42,708 nucleotides of DNA from Candidatus Cryptobacteroides intestinigallinarum (GTDB taxonomy: Bacteria; Bacteroidota; Bacteroidia; Bacteroidales; UBA932), in NCBI GenBank assembly GCA_017694785.1, contig JADIMK010000045.1, forward strand, positions 1 to 42,708, read 5' to 3'. The notes below the pieces were generated by a model. The model had not been told where the DNA came from. It was given only the letters and a program-made list of their open reading frames with translations, and did not search any database. The stretch's first letter is position 1. Each line of letters starts with the position of its first letter. The translations under genes and the position numbers were made by a program. This document shows, piece by piece, positions 7,258-15,563 of this stretch.

Positions 7258-9567
7258 TTATTTTTTTCTGCGCTTACGTCCTGTCGGCTCTGAATTGGCA
7301 ACTATATTTCTGCATTCTTCTTCCGTCAGCGCAGATGCGTCTGTGCCTTTAGGTATCCTATAGTTGGCTCCGGCATGCTTGATGTAAGGGCCGTAGTTGC
7401 CGTTTATTACCTGGATGTCACTGCTTGCGAAGTTGGCTATGATGCGGTTCGCTTCCTTGTCGGCAGATTTCTCAATAAGTTCAATACAGCTCTGGAGATC
7501 AATGGTGAGCGGGTCTTTGCCCCTAGGGATCGATACGTTTTTGTCTCCATATTTGATATATGGTCCAAAGCGTCCTTTCATACATATTACCGGAATCCCG
7601 TTGTACTGCCCGGCTGTCCTAGGCAGGCTGAATAGCTTGAGGGCATCCTCAAGTGTCAGGCTTTCTATAAGCTGGCCAGGAGCGAGGTTTGCATAAACCC
7701 TGTTTTCTCCTTCACCCTTCTGGACATAAGGGCCGTATTGCCCGAATTTGGCCACAATCGGTTGTCCGTCTGAAGGATCAGTCCCGAGGTCTCGGCTTAC
7801 ATGACTGTATACGTTGTTGTGTATGGTTTCTTCCACTTTTTCATGGAAAGGCTTGTAGAAAGCACCTATTACATTGTCCCACTCCAGATTTCCTGCGGCT
7901 ATCTGGTCAAATTCCTTTTCGACGTCGGCTGTGAAACCATAGTCCAGGATGCGGCCGAAATTGCTGACAAGATAGTCTGTTACTATCATTCCTATTTCCT
8001 GTGGCAGGAGACGGCCTTTTTCTGCTCCTGTGACTTCGGCTCTGGCTTCTTTCCTGATCTGTCCGGCCTCAAGTACAAGATCATTGACAGGTATCTTTTC
8101 TCCCGCTTTGTCACCTTTTATTATATATCCTCTCGCTTTTGTAAGTGTGGAGATAGTCGGAGCATATGTTGATGGCCTTCCTATGCCAAGTTCTTCCAGT
8201 TTCTTGACAAGAGTCGCTTCGGAATATCTTGATGGAGGTGTCGTGAATTTGCATTCAGCTTTTATCTGTCTTGCCTGCAGAACATCTCCTGTATGGAGTT
8301 CAGGAAGGATTACCTCATCGTCATCCTGGACGGTGTCGTCATCGATGCTTTCCATGTAAAGCTTGAGGAAGCCGTCGAACATGACTTGTGTCGCCTGTAT
8401 CACGAAGTTTTCCTTCATGCCGTCTGCTCCTGCCTTGATTGATGTCCTGACTACCTGTGCATCTGCCATCTGGGATGCTACAGTTCTCTTCCAGATGAGT
8501 TCGTAGAGTTTTTTCTCCTGCACTGTGCCGGGGATTTCCGTGTTCTCGATGAATGTAGGCCTTATGGCTTCATGAGCTTCCTGTGCCCCCTTTGCCTTTG
8601 TCTTGTACTGGCGGGTCCTGGAATACTGTTCTCCGAAGTTCTCGCAGATGTATTTCTTTGCAGTCCCTATTGCCAGAGAGGAAAGGTTGGTGGAGTCGGT
8701 ACGCATATATGTTATGTACCCTTCTTCGTACAGCTTCTGTGCGATGCTCATAGTCTGGCTTACTGACAGCCTCAGTTTCCTGGATGCTTCCTGCTGGAGA
8801 GATGAGGTCGTGAACGGCGCGGCTGGAGTCCTGGTCCCGTCCTTCTTGTCAATGCTCCTTACGGCAAATGTCGCTCCGATGCATTTGCCCAGGAATGCCG
8901 ATGCTTCCTCTTCGCTGCTGAAGCGGGTATCCAGCAATGCTTTGACAGTCACGTTTTCTCCTGTACCCTCAGGATGGAAAAGTGCTTCTGTCCTGTAGTA
9001 CTGTTCTTTCTTGAAATCCAGGATTTCCCGTTCTCTGTCAACGATCAGTCTCAGTGCCACGGACTGTACGCGTCCGGCGGAAAGCTTAGGCTGGATCTTT
9101 CTCCAGAGTATCGGAGAGAGCTCAAATCCTACAAGCCTGTCAAGTACGCGTCTTGCCTGCTGTGCGTCTACAAGATTCATGTCGATGTCTCGCGGATTCT
9201 TTATGGCATTGAGTATGGCGTCCTTTGTTATTTCATGGAAGACGATGCGTCTGGTGGAATCTTTCTTGAGACCGAGGGTCTCTGAAAGATGCCAGGAGAT
9301 AGCTTCTCCTTCGCGGTCCTCATCGGATGCGAGCCATACGGTCTCAGCGTCCTTTGCTGCTTTCCTGAGGTCTGCTACTACCTTCTTCTTGTCGTCCGGT
9401 ATCACATATTCAGGTTTGAACCTGTCTTTGACATCTATGCTCAGCGAATTATCCTTCAGGTCTCTGATGTGACCGAAGCTGGGCTTTACGACATAGTCTT
9501 TTCCAAGAAATTTCTGTATTGTCCTGGCCTTGGCCGGAGACTCCACGATAACAAGATTTCCCTCCAT
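7258..9567 (-). CDS. topA: DNA topoisomerase I
   Basis: Type IA topoisomerase that relaxes negative supercoils behind RNA polymerase. The protein (769 residues from this start) opens with the Toprim domain (LVIVESPAKARTIQKFLG; acidic DEDREGEAISWHL), then the core gate domains with the catalytic Tyr287 in GYITYMRTDST. The C terminus has no zinc-finger cysteines but several FGxYGPYxxKG-type repeats (about residues 600-760), the topoisomerase C-terminal repeat found in Bacteroidetes and Actinobacteria, ending in a basic GRKRRKK tail. I chose the ATG at 9567, giving the canonical MxxxLVIVESPAK start; an in-frame ATG at 9603 has AGGAGG directly abutting it and would add 12 atypical residues. Confidence 0.96.
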   Translation of the reverse strand: MEGNLVIVESPAKARTIQKFLGKDYVVKPSFGHIRDLKDNSLSIDVKDRFKPEYVIPDDKKKVVADLRKAAKDAETVWLASDEDREGEAISWHLSETLGLKKDSTRRIVFHEITKDAILNAIKNPRDIDMNLVDAQQARRVLDRLVGFELSPILWRKIQPKLSAGRVQSVALRLIVDREREILDFKKEQYYRTEALFHPEGTGENVTVKALLDTRFSSEEEASAFLGKCIGATFAVRSIDKKDGTRTPAAPFTTSSLQQEASRKLRLSVSQTMSIAQKLYEEGYITYMRTDSTNLSSLAIGTAKKYICENFGEQYSRTRQYKTKAKGAQEAHEAIRPTFIENTEIPGTVQEKKLYELIWKRTVASQMADAQVVRTSIKAGADGMKENFVIQATQVMFDGFLKLYMESIDDDTVQDDDEVILPELHTGDVLQARQIKAECKFTTPPSRYSEATLVKKLEELGIGRPSTYAPTISTLTKARGYIIKGDKAGEKIPVNDLVLEAGQIRKEARAEVTGAEKGRLLPQEIGMIVTDYLVSNFGRILDYGFTADVEKEFDQIAAGNLEWDNVIGAFYKPFHEKVEETIHNNVYSHVSRDLGTDPSDGQPIVAKFGQYGPYVQKGEGENRVYANLAPGQLIESLTLEDALKLFSLPRTAGQYNGIPVICMKGRFGPYIKYGDKNVSIPRGKDPLTIDLQSCIELIEKSADKEANRIIANFASSDIQVINGNYGPYIKHAGANYRIPKGTDASALTEEECRNIVANSEPTGRKRRKK

Positions 9568-9683
9568 AAGTCCTTTATTGTTTCCTGCCCATTTCAAGAT
9601 CATCCTCCTCTGGCTCTACTGGGCAGTTTGTTTCTGGTCTGCAAAGTAAGGCACAAAAAAGGCACATTTCCAAATTTTGTTGC

Positions 9684-9691
9684 TATTTTTG
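9684..9691 (+). promoter_or_regulatory. Candidate promoter of pbp1A-ddl-prmC
   Basis: TATTTTTG is an exact -7 box 37 bases before the start of the PBP1A gene at 9729. No TTTG at ideal distance was found. The divergent topA promoter must lie in the same 120-base gap; its best candidate is a TA-C-TTTG variant near 9635-9645 on the minus strand. Confidence 0.5.
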
Positions 9692-9728
9692 CAAGTTGTT
9701 GTGAATTTTTATCGAAAAGACAGTAATA

Positions 9729-12080
9729 ATGACTGACAAGACCAAAAAACGGATAATCAAGTGGTTCTGGATTATCTTCAGCATACCATTCGCGCTGCTG
9801 GCGGTAATGCTTCTGCTGGTATGGGCCTTTGCCGACATCCCTTCATTCGAGGAACTGGAGAATCCTGAGAGCAAGCTGGCGACGCAGGTGATTGCCGAAG
9901 ACGGGGAGATACTTTCTACATTTCATATAGAAAACAGATCGTATGTCGCATACGATGATCTGTCTCCATATCTGGTGGAAGCAGCTGTGGCAACAGAAGA
10001 TGTCCGTTTCTACGACCATTCGGGGATTGATTTCGTCAGTCTCGGCAGAGTATTCTTCAAGACCCTTCTGTTGAGCGACTCAAGCCAGGGAGGAGGAAGT
10101 ACCATAACACAGCAGCTTGCCAAGACCCTTTACCCGAGACAAGATGTGAGCAGCCGTATACCAGGATGGTCAAAGGTGAAAATGGTGTGGATCAAGCTCA
10201 AGGAATGGATTACAGCCGTCAAGCTTGAACGCAACTATACAAAGGATGAGATCATGGACATGTATCTCAATGCCGTGTTCTTCGGCAGCAATGCCTATGG
10301 TGTGAAGGCCGCGGCTATGACATTCTTCGGCAAGAATCCTTCCGAGCTCAACGAGGAGGAGAGCGCAATGCTTGTGGGCATGGTCAACAAGCCTACCCGA
10401 TATAATCCGGTCGGCAATCCCGACAAGGCTCTGTCAAGACGCAATTTCGTCCTGGGGCAGATGCAGAAGGCCGGATATCTTTCAAAGACTGAATGTGATT
10501 CCCTGCAGCAGACACCTATAGTACTTTCCTATACTATGCTTGACCATAATGCCGGTCTCGCCCCTTATTTCAGGGATATGCTCCGCAGGACAATGAATGC
10601 CAAGGAACCGGTCAGGTCGGACTATTCCATATATGAGAACTACAGGGCTGATTCTCTGCAGTGGGCTGATGATCCGCTCTACGGATGGCTCAACAAGAAC
10701 CTCAAGCCGGACGGCTCCCGCTATAACCTTGACAAAGACGGACTGCGCATATATACCACCATCAACTACAAGATGCAGAAATATGCTGAGGAAGCGGTTG
10801 CCGAGCACCTCGGGAAAGATCTCCAGAACAAGTTCTGGATAGACCAGAGATCAAAGGTCAACAAGCCGTTTTCCAATGACATCGACAAGGCTACGAGAGA
10901 CCGTCTCATGTCCCAGGCACGCCGATGGAGCGACCGCTGGCGTATGATGAAGGCACGTGGCGCCTCAGATTCTGAAATCAGGAAAAGTTTCGGGGAAAAG
11001 ACTGAAATGCGGGTCTTCTCCTGGAAGGGAAAGGGATATATCGATACGGTCATGACTCCTGATGACTCCATAAGATATTACAAGGCGCATCTGCGGGCTG
11101 CCTTCATGGTCATGGAACCCCAGACAGGCCATGTCAAGGCTTATGTCGGCGGACCTGACTACAGGTATTTCAAATATGACAATATACGCCAGAGCAAGCG
11201 TCAGGTCGGTTCTACAATAAAACCTTTCCTTTATACTCTTGCGATGCAGGAAGGCATGACTCCTTGCGACAAAGTTGTGAATGTACCTCAGACATTCATT
11301 GTCGGCAATGATACATGGACTCCGCAGAGTACTGACAAGGACGAGTGGATAGGCCAGACGGTCACGCTGAAATGGGGCCTTACCAAGAGCAGCAACAACA
11401 TCTCAGCTTATCTGATGAAGCAGTTCGGCCCTCACGCCATGGCTGAGATGATGCGTAAGATGGGCATAACAAGCCATATCGACGAAGTGCCGTCTCTCTG
11501 TGTCGGACCAGCGGATATATCTCTGTATGAGATGGTTGCTGCATACAATACATTCCCGTCAAAGGGCGTGCATGTCGATCCGCTTTTCGTAACCAGGATA
11601 GAGGACAATTCCGGGAATGTGCTTTCTGAATTCACTTCCCGTAAGAGAGAGGCGATCAGCGAGCAGACAGCATTCCTCATGGCCAATCTGATGCAGGGAG
11701 TCGTGAACAACGGAACAGCCGTAAGGCTGAGGTTCAAGTACGGCCTGAAAGGCGAGATCGCGGGCAAGACAGGAACGACCAATGACCAGGCAGACGGATG
11801 GTTCATCGGATATACTCCGACGATAACTGGAGGAGTCTGGGTCGGAGCAGAAGACCGCCAGATACATTTCCAGTCCATGGCCTATGGGCAGGGCTCGAAT
11901 ATGGCCCTTCCTATCTGGGGCATATGGATGAAAAAGGTGCTTGCTGACGGTACACTCGGGATATCCGAGACGGACAGGTTTGTCGCTCCTCCTGGCATGA
12001 CCCTGGATCTGAACTGTGACGGAAGTGACAAAGATGCGCAGTTGACTGCCGAAGAGATAGAATCTTATTATTTTGACTGA
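9729..12080 (+). CDS. Penicillin-binding protein 1A, bifunctional glycosyltransferase/transpeptidase
   Basis: Class A PBP that polymerises and cross-links peptidoglycan. The 783-residue protein has a basic cytoplasmic tip, one membrane helix (about residues 11-33), a GT51 domain with catalytic Glu90 in ATEDVRFYDHSG and the GGGSTITQQLAK motif, and a transpeptidase domain with STIK (Ser495), SSNN (near 557) and KTGTT (Lys680). An extended charged segment between the domains (about 380-435) is typical of Bacteroidetes PBP1A. It is followed by ddl 2 bases after its stop, so wall-precursor and wall-polymer enzymes are co-expressed. Either mrcA or ponA would be a reasonable symbol. Confidence 0.96.
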   Translation: MTDKTKKRIIKWFWIIFSIPFALLAVMLLLVWAFADIPSFEELENPESKLATQVIAEDGEILSTFHIENRSYVAYDDLSPYLVEAAVATEDVRFYDHSGIDFVSLGRVFFKTLLLSDSSQGGGSTITQQLAKTLYPRQDVSSRIPGWSKVKMVWIKLKEWITAVKLERNYTKDEIMDMYLNAVFFGSNAYGVKAAAMTFFGKNPSELNEEESAMLVGMVNKPTRYNPVGNPDKALSRRNFVLGQMQKAGYLSKTECDSLQQTPIVLSYTMLDHNAGLAPYFRDMLRRTMNAKEPVRSDYSIYENYRADSLQWADDPLYGWLNKNLKPDGSRYNLDKDGLRIYTTINYKMQKYAEEAVAEHLGKDLQNKFWIDQRSKVNKPFSNDIDKATRDRLMSQARRWSDRWRMMKARGASDSEIRKSFGEKTEMRVFSWKGKGYIDTVMTPDDSIRYYKAHLRAAFMVMEPQTGHVKAYVGGPDYRYFKYDNIRQSKRQVGSTIKPFLYTLAMQEGMTPCDKVVNVPQTFIVGNDTWTPQSTDKDEWIGQTVTLKWGLTKSSNNISAYLMKQFGPHAMAEMMRKMGITSHIDEVPSLCVGPADISLYEMVAAYNTFPSKGVHVDPLFVTRIEDNSGNVLSEFTSRKREAISEQTAFLMANLMQGVVNNGTAVRLRFKYGLKGEIAGKTGTTNDQADGWFIGYTPTITGGVWVGAEDRQIHFQSMAYGQGSNMALPIWGIWMKKVLADGTLGISETDRFVAPPGMTLDLNCDGSDKDAQLTAEEIESYYFD

Positions 12081-12082
12081 AA

Positions 12083-13114
12083 ATGGAAAAATACAGTAAC
12101 ATAGCTGTGATATATGGAAGCGATTCTTCCGAGTGGGAAGTTTCGTGCAGAAGCGGAGAGTTCGTCTCTTCAAGGATAGACGGCTCGATCTACAGTGTTT
12201 ATGAGATATTTGCACGTTTCGGCAACTGGACCCTTGTGTCTTACCGCAGGAAGAATTCAATGCGTGTCCTGATACCGGAGACTGAACGTCCTCAGATTGA
12301 CAAGACAGATTTTTCTGTGACAATAGGTGGTGAAAAGGTGAAATTTGATTTCGCCTATATCATGCAACATGGGACTCCGGGCGAAAATGGTCTTATGCAG
12401 GGCTACTTCGAAATGCTTTCGGTGCCGTTCAGCAGCTGCAGCTCATTTGCCTCTGCCATGACATTCGACAAGTTCTCCTGCAAGAACTATCTCAGGGATC
12501 TGGATTGCGTCAGATGTGCTGATGATGTGTTTATACGCCGTAGTGAAGCAGAGGACCAAGACCTGGAGGACAGGGTGATCGAGAAGGTGGGGCTGCCCCT
12601 TTTCGTCAAACCTACCGACGGAGGATCAAGCTTCGGCGTGACCAAGGTGAAGACAAGGGAGGATTTCAAGGCTGCCCTTGACCTTGCCTTTTCAGAGGGA
12701 AAGACAGTACTCGCGGAGGCTGCCATATCCGGTAGGGAAATCACGGATGCAGTATATTTCGATGGAAAGGAGCTAGTCGCACTTCCTGTGATCGAGATTG
12801 TCACAGACCATGAATTCTTCGACTATGATGCCAAATACAACGGATTCAGCCAGGAGATATGCCCGGCCGACCTGTCTCCGGAAGTGACAAGGTATGTGCA
12901 GGAGGCATCACGTAAGGTTTATCAGCGTCTCGGCTGCTCAGGGGTTGTGCGGGTCGACTACATATTGGCCGAAGACGGGCTGTATTTCCTTGAAGTCAAC
13001 ACTATACCTGGAATGACGGCCGCATCTCTTGTGCCGAAGATGGTCCGTACTGCCGGACTTGACATGACTGCTTTCCTGACCACTGTAATAGAAAACAGCG
13101 GTCTGAACAAATGA
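12083..13114 (+). CDS. ddl: D-alanine--D-alanine ligase
   Basis: ATP-grasp enzyme that makes the D-Ala-D-Ala dipeptide for peptidoglycan precursors (cytosolic). The 343-residue protein has the N-terminal substrate domain (VIYGSDSSEWEVSCRSG, a variant of the usual GG.S.E.EVSLRSG), the ATP-grasp central domain (PLFVKPTDGGSSFGVTKV), and the C-terminal Mg/ATP site (VVRVDYIL..GLYFLEVNTIPGMT), where Glu and Asn of EVNT are metal and substrate ligands. It starts 2 bases after the pbp1A stop. VanA/DdlB-type specificity residues cannot be judged reliably by eye; the vegetative D-Ala-D-Ala role is the default. Confidence 0.95.
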   Translation: MEKYSNIAVIYGSDSSEWEVSCRSGEFVSSRIDGSIYSVYEIFARFGNWTLVSYRRKNSMRVLIPETERPQIDKTDFSVTIGGEKVKFDFAYIMQHGTPGENGLMQGYFEMLSVPFSSCSSFASAMTFDKFSCKNYLRDLDCVRCADDVFIRRSEAEDQDLEDRVIEKVGLPLFVKPTDGGSSFGVTKVKTREDFKAALDLAFSEGKTVLAEAAISGREITDAVYFDGKELVALPVIEIVTDHEFFDYDAKYNGFSQEICPADLSPEVTRYVQEASRKVYQRLGCSGVVRVDYILAEDGLYFLEVNTIPGMTAASLVPKMVRTAGLDMTAFLTTVIENSGLNK

Positions 13115-13139
13115 TATGACCTGAACAAATGATCTGCCT

Positions 13140-14042
13140 ATGCTGTTGAAAGATTTTATTCACGGAGCTGTGTCGTCCCTGGAAAAGCTGTATCCTCAGA
13201 ACGAAGCCAGGACGATAGTATTCAGACTCTGTGAAGATGTGCTTGGAACCAAAAGCTATACACATATTGTCGAGCCTGATTTTACAGTTGACAAGTCGAA
13301 GCTCCCTGCTCTGCAGGAGATGCTTTCACGTCTTGAATCAGGTGAGCCTCTGCAGTATGTCGTGGGGCATGCTTCATTCTGCGGATATGATTTCAAGGTG
13401 ACGCCTGATGTCCTGATACCGAGGCAGGAGACCGAGATGCTCTGCCACAATGCCATTGATTTTGCTTCCAGGATAAGCAGGATGAGGGTCTCACGCGGCA
13501 AATTCGCTTCTCCAGTAAGGGCTCTGGATCTTTGTACCGGTTCCGGCTGCATTGCCTGGACCCTTGCTCTTTCTGTGCCTGGTGTCGAGGTCGTGGCTAC
13601 CGACATATCCGAAAAGGCTCTTGATATCGCGAAATCACAGAATTTCAAGGAGCAGGCAAAGAACCATAACATCAAAGTTCCACGCTTTGTCATACAGGAT
13701 GTACTGGATACGGACAAGCAGCCTGACTACGGGAAATTCGACCTCATAACCAGCAATCCCCCGTATGTCCGTGAATCTGAGAAGAAGGATATGAACAAAA
13801 ATGTTCTGGAGCATGAGCCTGCGTCTGCCCTGTATGTGAGCGATGATGATCCTCTTGTGTATTACCGTGCGATAGCTTCTTTGTCTGCCAAGTGCCTCAA
13901 TCCGGAGGGGACAGGATTGACTGAAATCAATGAGGCATTCGGCAAGCAGGTCTGCGAGATCTTTGCTGAGGCTGGCTTTTCCCGGACAGAACTTGTCAAG
14001 GATCTCAACAACAGAAACCGTATAGTCCGTTATTCCCGCTGA
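13140..14042 (+). CDS. prmC: Peptide chain release factor N5-glutamine methyltransferase
   Basis: Methylates the GGQ glutamine of release factors RF1/RF2 using S-adenosylmethionine, raising termination efficiency. The 300-residue protein has an N-terminal helical domain (about 1-90), then a Rossmann methyltransferase with LIPRQETEML, the SAM loop ALDLCTGSGCIA (near 124-135) and the catalytic SNPPYV (near 203-208). It follows ddl by 25 bases and is probably the last gene of that operon; a hairpin with T-rich tail lies downstream at 14115-14169. Length matches the family. Confidence 0.95.
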   Translation: MLLKDFIHGAVSSLEKLYPQNEARTIVFRLCEDVLGTKSYTHIVEPDFTVDKSKLPALQEMLSRLESGEPLQYVVGHASFCGYDFKVTPDVLIPRQETEMLCHNAIDFASRISRMRVSRGKFASPVRALDLCTGSGCIAWTLALSVPGVEVVATDISEKALDIAKSQNFKEQAKNHNIKVPRFVIQDVLDTDKQPDYGKFDLITSNPPYVRESEKKDMNKNVLEHEPASALYVSDDDPLVYYRAIASLSAKCLNPEGTGLTEINEAFGKQVCEIFAEAGFSRTELVKDLNNRNRIVRYSR

Positions 14043-14114
14043 CGGTCTCTGTCCCACGCTGACCTGACGGCCCATTTTCCCGGGCCTGTTTCCTGTATTT
14101 CCTGAAAATCTTCT

Positions 14115-14169
14115 CTCCTGGAGCGTCAGAAAGCCTTGCATACAGCGTCCGGGAGGGTTTTCTGCTTTT
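14115..14169 (+). terminator. Possible terminator after prmC
   Basis: CTCCTGGAGCG (14115-14125) pairs imperfectly with CGTCCGGGAG (14146-14155), about 10 base pairs with one G-U pair and one bulge, followed by a T-rich but interrupted tail (14158-14169). A 20-base loop makes it a weak intrinsic terminator. Confidence 0.35.
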
Positions 14170-14213
14170 ATCCGTGTGCATTTTGCATACACGGATAACT
14201 ATATGTCACTTTG
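14168..14213 (+). promoter_or_regulatory. Inverted repeat overlapping the promoter of the 14238 gene
   Basis: An inverted repeat spans 14168-14198: TTATCCGTG pairs exactly with CACGGATAA, and an inner TGCA/TGCA pair is offset by a 2-base bulge. A TTTG (14182-14185) in its centre lies 20 bases upstream of TCACTTTG (14206-14213), one mismatch from the -7 consensus. There is no T-run, so I read it as an operator over the -33 box rather than a terminator. This is inference from position. Confidence 0.4.
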
Positions 14214-14237
14214 CAGAAGTTAGAAAATGCAAATGAC

Positions 14238-15563
14238 ATGAAAACACAGATCATTAATCTATTGTCTCGATTTGCCGCTTTTGCGGCTCTTGTCGCTGTA
14301 CCTTCCGCAGCTGCTGTTTCTTGCGAAGAGCTTGACAATGGCCCTGAACATTGCTCGGATGCTGATTCTTTGCCGGCAGTCTCATTGGAACGTGTTGCTG
14401 CATTGCTTTCTGAGATCCCTGTAGGAGAACATCAGCTACAGGAAGTCCATTCCGCAGTTTCCTCATCATCAGAGAACGGCTATGATGAAGAGTACATGAT
14501 GCGTGATCTGTTCAGCATTCCTGGATCTGGCGTAGGAGACGACAGGCTTGCCGGCAAAGCCGGCCTGCAATCTGATGCAATGTCAGCTGATCAGACGGAG
14601 CACAGGACTTTTTCTGCGGCTGCTCCTGCCATGCGGGATCTCATCAGGGAATATATCTACACTTCATCAGTTACCAGGGCATCAGGTATGCTGGATACAG
14701 GCTATGGTACAGTCCTGTCTCCGCAGGAATTCCTTTCAGCACTGGAAGAATCTGACATACAGATATATTGGCCATTTTCTGAGAATTGGGACGGAATCCA
14801 GAGTCCTGTGATAACTTTTGACCCTCTGGACGGGTCTGAAACCAATATCGGCTATGAAGTCATCTCAGAAGGCGGGGAACGTAAGATCCGGGAGATAACC
14901 GTAGATGAGCAGATGGCGTCAGAACGTCCGGTCTGGGTTGTAAACCGCAATGATGACAGCGAGTACAATTCGCTTGAGCTCATGAGACGCCTCGATCCGG
15001 ACTGGGGCAACGGAGGCGGAACTGTCGTTGCCGGCGTCCAGCCTCATGCCGGACCTTGTGTCAGGTCGGACTCTTCCGACAGCCCCTTGAGAACGTTGAT
15101 TCTCAAGGAATTCACAATGAAACGGAACTATGATTCATGGTTTGCCGGAGCCTCTGAATTCTTTGTCAAGATGGGCTCGGTCGAGAGCTTTACGGCAAGT
15201 ACCGAAGCAGAACTGAAGCTGTACAGCCCTACTGTGACTGATTTCATGATTGTCGTCAGACGAAAGAATGTCGGAGTGCCGCAGCCGTTCAATGCTGTCC
15301 TTGTATCGGAGTGGACAGACCAGCTTGAAAGTTGTGCATTCCTTATAACTGAGGACGACGGTGGCACCAGGACATCCTGGAAGTGTACGGCTCTTGTAAG
15401 GGTGGCATCGAAAAGCTACGGAGTGGAGATAGACATCCCTATAAATACCAGGGATGATATAGTGTGGAGAGGACAGCTTAGCTCCCGTTATATCCAGGCA
15501 AACAGCAATCTCACAGGGCATTTCGGAGATGTCGATCTCAAATTTGAGATTGTCAGCTATTAG
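14238..15563 (+). CDS. Exported protein of unknown function
   Basis: I do not recognise this family. The 441-residue product starts with a signal peptide (MKTQIINLLSRFAAF, then an Ala/Val-rich core) ending at AAAVSC, a weak lipobox, so it could be a lipoprotein with Cys near residue 23. The mature part is acidic and has no obvious repeats or catalytic motif. A Ser-rich segment SAVSSSSENGYDEEYMMRDL lies near residues 73-92, and a PVWVVNRNDDSE stretch near 235. The C-terminal 140 residues look beta-rich. I chose ATG 14238 because an in-frame TTG at 14211 lies in the promoter -7 box. The 3' end overlaps the convergent U32 gene by 4 bases. The frame is certainly coding. Confidence 0.85.
   Translation: MKTQIINLLSRFAAFAALVAVPSAAAVSCEELDNGPEHCSDADSLPAVSLERVAALLSEIPVGEHQLQEVHSAVSSSSENGYDEEYMMRDLFSIPGSGVGDDRLAGKAGLQSDAMSADQTEHRTFSAAAPAMRDLIREYIYTSSVTRASGMLDTGYGTVLSPQEFLSALEESDIQIYWPFSENWDGIQSPVITFDPLDGSETNIGYEVISEGGERKIREITVDEQMASERPVWVVNRNDDSEYNSLELMRRLDPDWGNGGGTVVAGVQPHAGPCVRSDSSDSPLRTLILKEFTMKRNYDSWFAGASEFFVKMGSVESFTASTEAELKLYSPTVTDFMIVVRRKNVGVPQPFNAVLVSEWTDQLESCAFLITEDDGGTRTSWKCTALVRVASKSYGVEIDIPINTRDDIVWRGQLSSRYIQANSNLTGHFGDVDLKFEIVSY

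Noticed and set aside
9568..9603. Longer topA start at 9603 preceded by AGGAGG
   Set aside because: The ribosome-binding-like sequence abuts the ATG with no spacer, and the added 12 residues do not fit the family N terminus. It remains a minor alternative.
11559..12323. Open frame of 254 codons on the minus strand across the pbp1A-ddl junction
   Set aside because: Antisense to two conserved genes; no domain or start signal.
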